Assembly (NCBI RefSeq): GCF_024166365.1
Contig: NC_064842.1
Coordinates: 29,731,001-29,795,000 of the forward strand
DNA from: Elephas maximus indicus
Taxonomy: Eukaryota; Chordata; Mammalia; Proboscidea; Elephantidae
DNA length: 64,000 bases
Direction of reading: 5' to 3'
The position numbers and the translations under genes were made by a program. The notes under the pieces were generated by a model. The model was not told where the DNA came from. It ran no database searches and was given only the letters and a program-made list of their open reading frames with translations. Shown here in pieces: positions 36,610-47,338 of this stretch. Numbering within the stretch: the stretch's first letter is position 1; each line of letters opens with the position of its first letter.

Positions 36610-36625
36610 GGAAGGAGTTAGTAGG

Positions 36626-36834
36626 TTTTTGACAGCAAGTAGCACTTTCTTGGGTGTTATAAAGACATTTTCATCATAATCCCTGCCCTCTGATAACATA
36701 TTGTCTAGTATGAATTGCAAGGACATGACAAGTGCATAAAGAACATTCAGAGAACTAAACAAAAATGAAATCTTTAGTTTGTGTACAGTCAAAGAGAAAT
36801 TTCATTTCCTGGTAAATGACCACACGTATATCCT
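36626..36834. other. Short unassigned spacer
   Basis: There is no recognised feature between the L1 tail and the next L1 fragment. It may be L1 or single-copy sequence. Confidence 0.35.
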
Positions 36835-37202
36835 AGATATGCAAAGCTGGTTCAACATTTGAAAATTACTCAGTGTAATCCATCATATCAACAGACTAAA
36901 GGCGAAAAATTATATAATCTATCAATTGCAGAAAAAGCATTTGATAACATTCATCATTCATACATGAAAAAAAATTCTCAGTGAGTTAAGAATAGAGAAG
37001 AACTACTTCAACTTTATAAAGAACATCTATAATGTTCTTAGACAGCTAATGGTAATGCTTTTACTTAATGGTAAAACACTAACTGCTTTCCCTCTAAGTC
37101 TGGAAACAAGACAAAGGTGTTCACTACTAACACTCTTATTCTACATAGCACTGGGAGTTCTAGCCACTGCAATAAGGCAAGAAAAAGAAATGCAACAAGC
37201 AG
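36835..37202 (+). mobile_element. L1 ORF2 fragment, part 1
   Basis: Phrases 'gatatgcaaagctggttc', 'aatccatcatatcaac', 'gaaaaagcatttgataac' and 'gcaataaggcaagaaaaag' follow the reverse transcriptase part of L1 ORF2. It is cut by the LTR at 37203 and continues at 38040. Confidence 0.8.
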
Positions 37203-37957
37203 ATTGGAAAGTGTCTTAGTTTCTTAGTGCTGCTGTAACAGAATTATCTCAAGTAGGTGCTTTAATGAATGGAAATTTATTTTCTCACAATTTAGGGGTC
37301 TAGGAGCTTGAATTCAGACCACCAACTCTAAGGGAAGGCTCTCTGCTTTGGGGAAAAATCCTTGTCTTAGTCTTATCCTTGGAGATCTCCATGTGGCATT
37401 TATCTTCCCTCTTTTTCTTTCTAACTTTTTTTTTGTGGGCACTTTAGGCAACAGTTTACAGCTCAAGTTAATTTCTCATTCAAAAACTTATACACATAAT
37501 GTTTTGTAACATTGGCTGTAATTCCCACAATGTGACAGCACGCTCCCCTTTTCCACCCCAAGTTTTCTGTTCCATTCATCCAGTTCCTGTCCCTTCCTGC
37601 CTTCTCATCCTGCTTTTGGACAGGAGCTGCCCCTTAGTCTTGTACTTTTGATTGAACTAAGAAGCACATTCCTTAAGTGTGTTATTTTTTGTATCATAGG
37701 CCTTCTAATCTTTTGCCTGAAAAGTAGGCTTCGGGAATAGTTTCAGTTCTGGGTTAGCAGAGCATTTGGGACTTCCCCCATTTTTGCTTGTGTGCTTCTG
37801 TCCCTAACCTGTTCCTTTTATATCTCAAAAATCATTGGCTTAAGACACAGCCTATACCAATGTGGCCTCATTAACATAAAAAAGAACACTCTATGCCTAA
37901 ATAGAGGTTAGGATTTACAAAGCGTATTTTTGGGGGGACACAATTCAATCTATAGCA
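37203..37957 (-). mobile_element. MaLR-type LTR inserted into L1, itself interrupted
   Basis: On the plus strand it opens 'gtgtcttagtttcttagtgctgctg' and closes 'ggggggacacaattcaatc', the same ends as the LTR at 26362. The middle (about 37427-37790) is replaced by an L1 3'UTR insertion in minus orientation. The LTR parts are 37203-37426 and 37791-37957. Confidence 0.75.
37427..37790 (-). mobile_element. L1 3'UTR insertion within the LTR
   Basis: Starting with a T run at 37428-37436, the complement of poly(A), the sequence reads as the complement of the L1 3'UTR seen at 34690-34975 and 36260-36560 ('gcctacttttcagg' in antisense, 'aacattggctg'). No ORF2 is present. Confidence 0.7.
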
Positions 37958-38039
37958 GATGGGAAGAAATAAAAACACAATTCAATCCATAAAAGAAAGG
38001 CAGAAATAAAGGAAGCTTAAAAATTAAAAAAAGAAAAAC

Positions 38040-38326
38040 AAACCAGAATAAATGAATTTAGCAAAGTTGCAGGATACAAGACTGACATACAGAAATCAAT
38101 CATATTTCTATATACTAACAGTGAACATTTGGAAACCAAATATTTTAAATATAATGCCATTTACAATTGTTCCAAAGAAAACAAAATACTTAGATATATA
38201 AAACAAAACATCTACAGGGCCTGTATGTTGAAAATTACAAAATGCTGATGAAGAAATTGATGAAGACCCATATAAATGAAAAGACATATGGTGCTCATGG
38301 ATTGGAATACTTAAAGATGCTATTAT
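38040..38326 (+). mobile_element. L1 ORF2 fragment, part 2
   Basis: It resumes the L1 interrupted at 37203: 'gcaggatacaagactgac', 'aatcatatttctatatac' and 'atgccatttacaattg'. It ends where another LTR begins. Confidence 0.75.
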
Positions 38327-38690
38327 TGCTTGAATTATGTTCTCCCAAAATATGTGTTGAAATTCTAACCCCTGTACTTGTAAATATAAGCCTGTTCAGA
38401 AATAGGGGTATTCTTTTGCTGTGGTAATGAGGTCCTACCAGAGTAGGGTGGATCCCAAGCCTAATTACTTCTGAATTAGAAAAGAGCAGGAAAAGATACA
38501 GAGATACACACAGGGGAAAGACAGACACCAAGGAACACCAAGGAACTCCTAGATCTACCGACAAAGAATTACCTCCCCCTAGATTCATGCCGTGAATTCA
38601 GGCTTCTAGCCTCTTGAACTGTGAGAAATAAATTTATGTTCTTTAAAGTCACCCACTTGTGGTATTTGTGTTACAACAACTAAGACATGG
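38327..38690 (+). mobile_element. MaLR-type (MLT1-like) LTR, sense
   Basis: Opens 'gcttgaattatgttctcccaaaatatg' and 'ttgaaattctaacccctg', and closes 'tcttgaactgtgagaaataaa', 'cacttgtggtatttgtg' and 'aactaagaca'. It lies against the end of the L1 fragment, so it probably truncated it. Confidence 0.75.
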
Positions 38691-38714
38691 AGCTCACATT
38701 TGTGTTCCGAGATA

Positions 38715-39110
38715 GTTAACAAATAAATGAACAAATGCATCTATAAGATCATTAGAAACTGTGGTAAGTGCCATGAAGGAAATAAGCACAGTGTTGAGAC
38801 AGAAAAACCTGGGAGAGCCCATTGTAGGTAGAATGTCAGAGAACTTGTCTGAAAAGGTAGTATTTCTAGTAGGGCCCGTGGAGGAGAATGACCGGCACTG
38901 CAGAGGAACAGAAGGGAGGTCAGAGAGGTTGATGAGGTAGGTAGGGTACAAATCAAGCAGAGCCTTGCAGGCCACAGTAAAAATATGAATTTAATTCTAA
39001 GAAGAATGGAAGGCCGTTAAAGGATCTATAGCCAAGAAGTGAAATAACTTAAATCTTAAAATTATCATTCTTATTGCTATGGGAAGAACATGTGTCTCAC
39101 TGAAGATAAG
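38715..39110 (+). mobile_element. L2 LINE relic
   Basis: Sense L2 cues: 'aaataaatgaacaaatgc', 'gtgccatgaaggaaataag', 'ggtcagagaggttgatgagg', 'agccttgcaggccacag' and 'gccaagaagtgaaataac'. Confidence 0.7.
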
Positions 39111-39475
39111 TTCAGCTGCATGGGAAATAAAATAGTGGCTAAAACAAGAGGAAATTTCTCTAACATGAAGTGTTGAGGAAAGGAGGAGGAGGCCACAATT
39201 GGTACAGCAGCTCTATGTTCCTCAGGGACCTAGTCACCTCTATCTCTCTGCTCTATCATCTTAGCAAATGTGTTCCATCTTCAAGGTCAAGGTGGAATTC
39301 CAGCCATGTCTGAGTCTTAGACTGCAGTAGAAAGCAAAGGAAGACAAAATGTCTCCCCTCTCATCCAAATCAGCTTCCTTTAAGCAGCCTTCTTCAAAAT
39401 CCCACAAAATACTTTTGCTTACATCTCATCGGCCAGAATTTAGTTACATAGTTACATGTAGCAGCAAGGGGCTAG
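39111..39475. other. No gene or clear repeat seen
   Basis: A short intergenic stretch with no recognised feature. Confidence 0.4.
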
Positions 39476-39761
39476 TTGTGGGATGACATCAAGGCCACCA
39501 TACATGAAGAAAGCAAAGGGTCATTAAAAAGACAGGAAAGAGAGAAAACACCAAAATGGATATCAGAAGAGACTCTGAAACTTGCTCTTGAATGTAGAGT
39601 AGCTAAAGCAAATGGAAGAAATGAAGTAAAAGAAATGAAGATTTGAAAGGGCAGCTCAAGAAGACAGTGTAAAGTATTATAATGATATGTGCAAAGACCT
39701 GGAGTTAGAAAACCAAAAGAGGAGAACACGCTCAGCATTTCTCAAGCTGAAAGAACTGAAA
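39476..39761 (+). mobile_element. RTE LINE, left part (split by a PDZK1 retrocopy)
   Basis: Sense RTE linker region ('gacatcaaggccaccatac', 'aagagactctgaaacttg', 'aatgatatgtgcaaagacc', 'ctcaagctgaaagaactg'). It stops exactly at the start of PDZK1-like sequence. The last ~54 bp are repeated, with a few changes, at 41067-41120. Confidence 0.85.
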
Positions 39762-41066
39762 GCAGAAGATACAGTTCAAGAGAGAAACAGCCAGTTTGAA
39801 GCTGCTACCCCATCAGCCCCAGGTTGTGGAGATGAAGGGCAGTGATGGCTATGGGTTCTACCTGAGGGACGACCCAACACAGAAATCATAGGTCAAGTCA
39901 TCAAAGATATAGATTCTGAAAACCCAGCAGAGGAGGCGGGGCTGAAGAACAATGATCTGGTAGTTGCTGCCAATGGAGAGTTTGTGGAAGCCCTCAATCA
40001 TGACGGTGTGGCAGAAATGATTAGGAAAGGTAGAGATAAGCCTTCACTGTTGATGGTAGACAAGGAAACAACATGTATAGGCTTGCTCATTTTTGTCCAT
40101 TTCTCTACTATCAAAGTCAAGAATTGCCCAATGGCTCTGTCAAGAAGCTTCCAGGAATGATCCCTGTTCCTTCAGAGGTCACAAGCTCAAATACTACAGA
40201 GGTAGTAGACCAGAAGCCTAAACTCTGCAGGCTGGTTGAAGGTGAAAGTTACTATGGCTTTCACTTAAATGTGATTCAGGATCTGCCAGGCTCATGTGCT
40301 AAGGAGGTACAGAAGGGCAGCCCTGCTTACCTTGCCAGGCTGGAAGATGAGGATATCATCATTGAAGTGAACCAGGCAAAAGCACAGGATAAACCCTGTG
40401 AGAAGGAGGTGGTGAACAGAATCCAGAGCAGTGGGAAGAATGTCATACTCTTAGTCTGTGGAAAGAAGGTGTATGATTATTTCCAGGCTAAGAAAACCCC
40501 TATTGTTTCTTCTATGGGTGAGCCACTGGATCTCCTCCCGATTCCAAAGAAAAAACGTTGGCAGAGTCAGAGTATGACTCTCACACAACAAAAGAATGAG
40601 CCCACGGTACAGTCTTCCATTCTTATTCCAATTCTGAAGATACAGTGATGTGATAAGAACCAATGATGGCATTGGCTGGCATATTTAATAGGAACCCATT
40701 CTCAAGGAGTGAGCTGCCACCCATTTTCTGACTCTGTTAGATAAGAACTCCTTTGGAAGCCAGTTCTTGTGTGATTGTCATTTGTTTTATGGGCGACTAT
40801 TGCAGATGGTTTATTTATGGTCAGCTTAGAAAAAGCTAAATCAGGAGCCAACTTTTTGTGGTCTTTCAAGCTTCTATGTAATTATATTCCCTGGTATGAT
40901 GATACCTCTCATAGCTATAGGCTCCTTGAGCACCAAATATTATTCACTTATCAGTATATGTGAGAGAGCTAATTACAGTCTCTGAGCAGGTAAGCCTATT
41001 AAAATTATGCTTTTGTAAGAATGTTTTGGTTGCTAGAATATCATTAAAAATGCACACACACACACA
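39762..41066 (+). pseudogene. PDZK1: PDZK1 retro-pseudogene, 5'-truncated
   Basis: Intronless cDNA-like sequence of PDZK1 (NHERF3), a four-PDZ scaffold that tethers transporters at epithelial apical membranes. It starts in the PDZ2-PDZ3 linker (39763, residues [12 protein letters not shown]). It continues through PDZ3 (carboxylate-loop-like GYGFYL near 39850; [18 protein letters not shown] near 39930-39990). It then covers the linker (residues [20 protein letters not shown], 40073 onward), PDZ4 (YYGFHLNV near 40255; [11 protein letters not shown] near 40345; [20 protein letters not shown] near 40430-40490) and the C-terminus (NSEDTVM then stop, 40633-40653). At least two frameshifts break it, one near 40065 and one between 40540 and 40620, and an in-frame TAG occurs near 39888. 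3'UTR-like sequence follows to a short (CA)n at 41053-41066 in place of a poly(A) tail. The parent gene is elsewhere. Confidence 0.85.
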
Positions 41067-42434
41067 AGAAAGCCAAAAGGGAAGAACACATTCAGCACTT
41101 CTCAAGCCGAAAGAACTGAAGAAAAAACTCAAGCCTCGAGTTGCAATTCTGAAGGATTCTATGAGCAAAATATTGAACTACAAAGAAAGCATTAAAAGAA
41201 GATGGAAGAAATGTACAGAGTCACTGCACCAAAAAGAATTGGTCCATGTTCAATCATTTCAGGAGGTAGCAGACAATCAAGAACCGATGGTATGAAAGGA
41301 AGAAGTCCAAGCTGCACTGAAGGCATTGGCGAAAAACAAGGCTCTAGGAATAGATGAAACACTAATCGAGATGTTTCAACAAACAGATGCAACACTGGAG
41401 GTGTTCATTCATCTATGTCAAGAAATTTGGAAGATAGTTACCTGGACAACCAACTGAAAAGATCCATATTTGTGCCATTCCAAAGAAAGGTGATCCAACA
41501 GAATGCGGAAACTATCAAAACAATATCATTAATATCACACAAAAGTAAAATTTTGCTGAATATCATTCAAAAGCAGTAGCGGCAGTGCATTCACAGGGAA
41601 GTGCCAGAAATTCAAGCTGGATTAGGAAAAGGACGTGGAATGAGGGATATCATTGCTGATGTCAGATGAATCTTGGCTGAAAGCAGAGAATACCAGAAAG
41701 ATGTTTACCTGTGTTTTATTGGCTATGCAAATACATTTGACTGTGCTGATCAAAACAAATTATGGATACTATTGTGAAAAATGGGAATTCCAGAACACTT
41801 AATTGTGCTCATGAGGAACCTGTACATAGACCAAGAGGTAGCCATTTGAACAGAACAAGGAGATACTGTGTGGTTTAAAATCAGGAAAGTTGTGCATCAG
41901 GGTTGTATCATTTCACCATATTTATTCAATCTGTATGCTGAGCAAATAATCCCAGGAGCTGGACTATATGAAGAATGAGGCATCAGGATTGGAGGGAGAC
42001 TCATTAACAACCTTCGATATGCAGATGACACAACCTTGCTTGCTGAAAGTGAAGAGGGCTTGAAGCACTTACTGATGAAGGTCAAAGACAACAGCCTTCA
42101 GTGTAGACCACACCTCAACATAACGAAAACAAAAATTCTCACAACAGGACCAATAAGCAATATTATGATAAACGGAGAAAATATTGAGGTTGTCAAGGAT
42201 TTCATTTTACTTGGATCCACAATCAATACCCATGGAAGCAGCAGTCAAGGAATCAAAAGACATATTACATTGGGCAAATCTGCTGCAAAAGACCTCTTTA
42301 AAGTGTTAAAAAGCAAAGATGTCACTATGAGGACTAAGGTGCGCCTAACCCAAGCCATGATATTTTCAATCGCCTCATATGCATCCAAAAGCTGGGCAAT
42401 GAATAAGGAAGACCAAAGAAGAATCGATGTCTAA
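41067..42434 (+). mobile_element. RTE LINE, right part; 3' end missing
   Basis: It resumes with a second copy of the split point, then reverse transcriptase sequence: 'gaaaaacaaggctctagg' region, FIG/YA-type 'ttttattggctatgcaaat', and the active-site region near 42020, where 'cgatatgcagatgacac' encodes residues RYADD. It continues to residues MIFSIASYASKSWAMNKEDQRR and stops at about 42434 without the usual RTE 3' end, which LINE insertions nearly always keep. It is inactive. Confidence 0.85.
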
Positions 42435-43049
42435 CCTGTATCTGGTAGACATTTACTATGAGATTTTAGGTGGGTTTAGTAAGTCTGGTGTAAGTGACAA
42501 CGGAAGAACCCACTGCTACATAGATGGGAATTTGATCTGAGCTTTAAAAACTGTGCAAGATTAGAATAGGTAATGGGGGAACATTTAAAGTTACTGTGCT
42601 TGGGACAGAGTAGTTACCCTAAAACTACTCAATGAATGCATGAATAGAAGAGCACGAAGGGAAGACAAAAAGATCAAATCCAGCTCATGGAAGAACTGCC
42701 CTTAATTGTCACCTCTGGCCAGTGTAGAGTAATCAACCCTGGGCCTGGTTGAGGCCTGGGTGAAGAGTTGAGACCAAAGTGGTTGAATTATGGAGCAGGG
42801 GAATAAAAAGATGGAAGTGGTATTAAAATGAGCCTGGTGTTGGTCAGGAGCTGTGTGGTAGGAGGAGACCTGCAAGGCAGAGAAACCAGTCAGGAGTCTG
42901 AGTCAGGAACACAGATGAGAGGTGAGGACAGCTCAGCTGAGGCGACTGGTGCTGAGACTCAGGAAAGGACAGCTGTGGGGCATGGGACCTACGGAACAAC
43001 CAGCTAAGACAGCGAAAGGTGAGGATGAGCTAAAGGTTGGTCTTGTTAA
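42435..43049. other. No gene or clear repeat seen
   Basis: The region may be partly old L2 (several 'gaggtgagg' and 'gagac' runs). No gene is supported. Confidence 0.4.
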
Positions 43050-43400
43050 TGATGATAAAATTAATAGTAATTCCCATAAACAGGGAAACTGAGAGCGCTG
43101 AATAGGAGGGGGAGATGATGAATTCAGTTACACGTTTGTTGGTTTTGAGCCAGTGATGAGGTACACATGTGGAAATGCCCAGTAGGCAATTATGAAGTCT
43201 GAAATTAGAATTCTTACACAGGGTCAGAGGAGGAGAGACTTTGAAGTCATTACATAGAAACAATGAACAAAGCAATGAAAATGGATTGGGTTTCTGAGGG
43301 ATCAGCATAAATAGAAAAATATTAGAAAATCAAAGGACTAAGTCATGGGCAACATACAAATAAAAAAATATGAAAATATTTCAGGAACATTTAATATGGA
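43050..43400 (+). mobile_element. L2 LINE relic
   Basis: Sense L2 cue 'acacatgtggaaatgcccagtaggcaatt' region (43158-43195), followed by 'tttgaagtcattac' and 'gatcagcataaatag'. Edges are approximate. Confidence 0.6.
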
Positions 43401-44420
43401 CCTAAATGAAATCAACTGTCATTGCCAGGAGCACATTATGACTTTCCTGGTTCCTAGGCACTTCTGCCTTTGTGGGCTTCTTCCTTGACTAAAAGAAAAC
43501 ATTAAAAACTATATTTTATAACTGTAATGGTATAAACCCAAATATAATTCAGGCTGGGTTCATTATGCATTACTCTGTATTCATTATCATTATAATTTTC
43601 TTTTTTTCTGATTTGAAAAGAAACGAAAATTAAAACTTTTTCATGGGCTGGTAAAAGTATCATGGGCCCCACCTAGCCTGCTGTGCCTACCAATAAGGCA
43701 GCCCTGATCATTACAAGAGAGCGTGAGGGGGGCGAATAAGCCAAAATAATGGGTAATTTTGAAAGATCATGTACGGTTGACTTTCAGAAAGGGGAGTGTA
43801 TACGTGTATGTACATGCACACGTGTGCATATGTGTGTATGTGCATATCAGGGGAGGTCTGCTTTTTTTTTTTTTTAATGTTATAAGCTAATATTTTAATT
43901 CACCTTGATTGGTATAGGTACACAACCTTTGTTCTGTTGAATTGGCTCTGAACCAAGATGTCTGGCATACGTGACTGCGTTTAGGAAAGGAGCTTTATTT
44001 TTAAAATGTGTATTCTTGGGGTACAGCCCTCAGAGGCTATGATTCCTTTGTTATAAATGCATCTTGTACATCCCAAGAGGAATTATTTTCAGGATAACAG
44101 TGTGTGGTTTTGATGTTTTTTGGGCTTAATTCCCAAGTCTAAACATGTTTCCTGAGATTTAGTTGTTTAGTGAAGCTTAGACATTTTAAAAATGAACTAA
44201 AAAAAAAAAGTTGAAACAAGCTAAATTTAGCTTTGAAGAATTTTAATGCTCAAAAGAAGAAAAGGATGGACCATAGTCAGAAGGCTTTGAAGGGTTTACT
44301 TCACTGTGACAGAAATTCCAGGAAGGCTAGCAAGAAAACAACATAAAGAGAGGGAAACAATAAACCACTTCAACAATTTAGTTCAAGTCAGTTCCACAAA
44401 CGTTTATTGAGCGTCTACTA
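43401..44420. other. No gene; alternating purine-pyrimidine tract
   Basis: Holds a degenerate (TG/CA) tract at about 43795-43850 and a T run at 43862-43875. No gene or known repeat family is recognised. Confidence 0.45.
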
Positions 44421-44627
44421 TGAGTCCCCGGGTGGTACAAACTATTAACTGCATTTGGCTACTAACCGAATGGTTGGATGCTTGAGTCCACCCAGAGGCA
44501 CCTCAGAAGAAAGACCTAGCGATCTATCTCCAAAAAATCAGCCACCGAAAACCCTGTGGAGCACAGTTCTACCCTGACACACATGAAGGCGCCCTGAGTG
44601 AGAGTCAGCTTGACAGCAACTGGTAGT
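44421..44627 (+). mobile_element. AfroSINE, 'gtccctgggtgg' head type
   Basis: Full-length sense copy: 'tgagtccccgggtggtac', 'ggctactaaccgaatgg', 'cacccagaggcacctc', 'aatcagccaccgaaaacc' and 'acacacatgaaggcgccc'. It is the first AfroSINE after the 19.5-kb gap. Confidence 0.88.
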
Positions 44628-45029
44628 ACTATGTGCCAAGTACTAAAACTTCCAGTCTGGAGTGAGTGTGAGCGTTGGGGTTGTGGGCTGGGGCAGAAAA
44701 CAAACACATACACAGGAAAAGAAGTTTAAGAGGTACAGGGTGAAATATTACTTTACGAATCAAAGGGAGAAAGGTATCCAAGGAGTGGTATCAAAAGTGG
44801 CAGATGATTCAGAAAGGATTCCAGAGAGAAGAGTCTCTTGGAGATGGTGAAAATGAGATCACCAGCAGCTGTAGTGATAACTACTTCCTTGGAGTGGTGG
44901 GTGTGGAAGGGATGCGAAGTAGCAGAGGGTGTTCCTAAAGTAAGATCTCGAAGTCTGGCTGTGAATGGCAGAAGAACTGGTTTGATTTACCACTAGTGCA
45001 GGTTTTAGCCTAGTCTGGAAATATATTTA

Positions 45030-45265
45030 ACATCATAAAAGCCAGTATTAACTGAGGGCTTGCTATGTGCCATGTGGTGTTAAAAACACTTTACGTGTCA
45101 TTTAATCCTTCCACCAACCTCTGCAGTAAGTGTGATTTTTATACTCATTTCACAGATAAAGAAACCGAGGCACAGAAAGTTTAAGTAACTTGTAGTAGCA
45201 GAACAGATATAAGCCAAGCCTCTCTGTCTCCAGAACCTGCACTCATAACCACTGAGTGGGGCTTA
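45030..45265 (-). mobile_element. MIR SINE
   Basis: Antisense MIR: 'tgctatgtgccatgtgg', 'tcatttaatccttcc', 'catttcacagataaagaaacc', 'gaggcacagaaagtttaag' and 'cataaccactgagtgg'. A weaker MIR-like trace follows at 45290-45470. Confidence 0.85.
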
Positions 45266-45507
45266 CCTATACTGAGTGGACCAGGTGTGTTACTAAACGT
45301 CACACTTATTTGTCACTTGGTTTTCTTTTGAATTCTACTTTATCAATTTAGAGAGGCAAGTGAAGCACAAAAAAGTGATTTTCCTGTTTGCCCAGTAATA
45401 GAGTAACAGAGGCAGAATTGGAATGTGTCACAGAGCAGGAGCTGTTTCCTCCTGGCCTAACCCACTGAGCAGCTGTACAGCAGGGATTTGGAGCTCCATT
45501 ACAGTGT

Positions 45508-45683
45508 GGGAAAACCTGGTGGCCCAGTAGTCAAGCGCTACAGCTGCTAACCAAAAGGTCGGCAGTTCAAATCCACCAGGTGCTCCTCGGAAACTCTATG
45601 GAGCAGTTCTACTCTGTCCTATAGGGTTGCTATGAATCAGAATCAACTTGACAGCAGCGGGTTTGGTTTTGGCTTTCTTTGGT
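45508..45683 (+). mobile_element. AfroSINE, 'ctggtggcgcagtgg' type
   Basis: Full-length sense copy: 'aaaacctggtggcccag', 'aaccaaaaggtcggcag', 'gctcctcggaaactctatgg' and 'gcgggtttggttttgg' tail. Confidence 0.9.
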
Positions 45684-46002
45684 ATGGTGTGGAGATGAGC
45701 CAGGCAGCCCAAAAGGCATGCACTGAGGCCCCGAGGAAGGGGAAGCTGGGACACGGTTAAAAAGAACAGACATTTGGCCAGTGCTCAGCCCAGATCTATC
45801 ACTGCATCCCTGGGGCTCCCCAAAAAGGAAAACTTTACTTGAGAAGAACTAACTTTGTTTTCTCTCCCTGACCATGTAGAAAATGCTGGGGTCTCAGAGC
45901 CTTTCCTCACAAGGCCCAGGTGGTGGTCTTGGATGCACATCTTCCTCTTTGGCCAAGTGGGTGGAAAGCTCATTCTGGATGAAAAACATATGACCTGATT
46001 TA

Positions 46003-46190
46003 AGAAAAAAAAAAAAAAAACCACCGCCTTGGAGTCGATTTCAGACTCACAACAACCCCACAGGGTTTCCAGGGCCGTAAATCTCTACGGAAGCAGACTG
46101 CCACAGCTTTCTCCCCCAGAGCGGCTGGTGGTTTTGAACCGCTGACCTTTCGGTTAGCAGTCAATTGCTTTAACTACTGCACCACCAGTT
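46003..46190 (-). mobile_element. AfroSINE, third subtype ('gaagcagactgcc' insert)
   Basis: Antisense copy beginning in an A run (46003-46020). In place of the usual 'ccccatagagtttcc' body it has 'gtaaatctctacggaag', 'cagactgccacagc' and 'cccccagagcggctgg'. It ends 'ctgacctttcggttagcag' and 'gcaccaccag'. It resembles the copy at 54738. Confidence 0.85.
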
Positions 46191-46449
46191 AAATAAAATG
46201 CATAGAAGATACATGTACATGGACAATGGGTAATCTGAAATTTTCTAGTACACACTAGCAAAACTCCTTTTGCGAATTTTTCTTTCCCACCTCCTGCAAC
46301 CCAATGAACAAGTACAGAGTATGATGTCCACAGAGGTGGTTTAACAATTCTATTTTCAAAGACAATATTTCCCACCAATTTTTAAAAGCTTTTTGCAAAT
46401 ATTATTTTAATATCTATACTTTTGAATACATCTGCACTTCTAAACATCT

Positions 46450-46796
46450 AGAAAGTTTGTTGTTTTGTTAATTGCTGTGTAGTTGGCACCGACTCATGGC
46501 AACCCCATATACAACAGAACAAAACTTTGCCTGGTCCTGTGCCACCTTCACAATCATTGATATGCTCAAGTCCATTGCTGTGGCCACTGTTTATTTTAAG
46601 CATCTTCCAACCTAGGAGTTCATCTTCCAGGTCTATATTAGACAATGCTCTGTTGTGATCCATGAGGTTTTCAATGACTTATTTTTGGAAGTAGATTGAC
46701 AGGCCTTTCTTTCTAGTCTTTCTTAGTCTGGACGTTCCATGGAAACCTGTCCACCTTGCTGCTATGTGAACCAATGGCATAGCTTCCAGCATCACC
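46450..46796 (-). mobile_element. Internally deleted RTE
   Basis: The complement of the RTE 3' end from a (TTG)-like start ('tttgttgttttgttaattgc') reaches 'gtggccactgtttattttaag' and passes at 46600-46610 into the complement of the RTE 5' region ('catcttccaacctagg', 'cctttctttctagtc', 'ccatggaaacctgtc'). The junction matches those at 6996-7010 and near 47587-47598. Confidence 0.75.
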
Positions 46797-47338
46797 TGAT
46801 AGCATTTTTAAAAAAGGATACTTGGTCATCTTGACTTTTACTCTGAGTTCATAAGAGGAAAATAACAATCTGAGCACAAAGGGCTATAAATGGCTTTTTT
46901 TTCTCCTCAAAAGTTAATGGCATTGCTTTTCAGCATGAAATGAGTGCAACTGACCTGTTCGCCTCTCTCTGTCTAGTACTGAAAATATATACCTTGGAAA
47001 TGTGTATACAGGGACAAAGAGAAAGCTAGATAGATAACTGTAAAAATATTTGGGTAATAAAGTTAGGCCCTGATTTTTGTGCCTATACTAAACTGCTGCT
47101 TCTATCATTGCCATTGCTTAGAGAAGATAGTGGCAAACCAGCCATCAAAGAAGGTGGAAGGGAGAAAGTATTGTATGTTGAAGAAATACAGCAGTATCAG
47201 CAACACATTGTGTTATGGATGGCGTTGTTACGGATAAAAAGTGCTACACATGTATACTTCTGGAATACAACCTATGTGTATCTTGAAAAAGTGTACTTTC
47301 ATTACATTTAAAAAAATCTACTGCTATTTAAGTGTCCA
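46797..47338. other. No gene or clear repeat seen
   Basis: AT-rich intergenic sequence without recognised features. The small open frame at 47108-47311 lacks supporting evidence. Confidence 0.45.

Noticed and set aside
40073-40648. 191-residue open frame with a PDZ domain as a possible live gene
   Set aside because: It is the longest intact frame of a 5'-truncated, frameshifted PDZK1 cDNA copy. PDZ3 is in another frame, the native C-terminus is in yet another, and it sits inside an RTE without a promoter.
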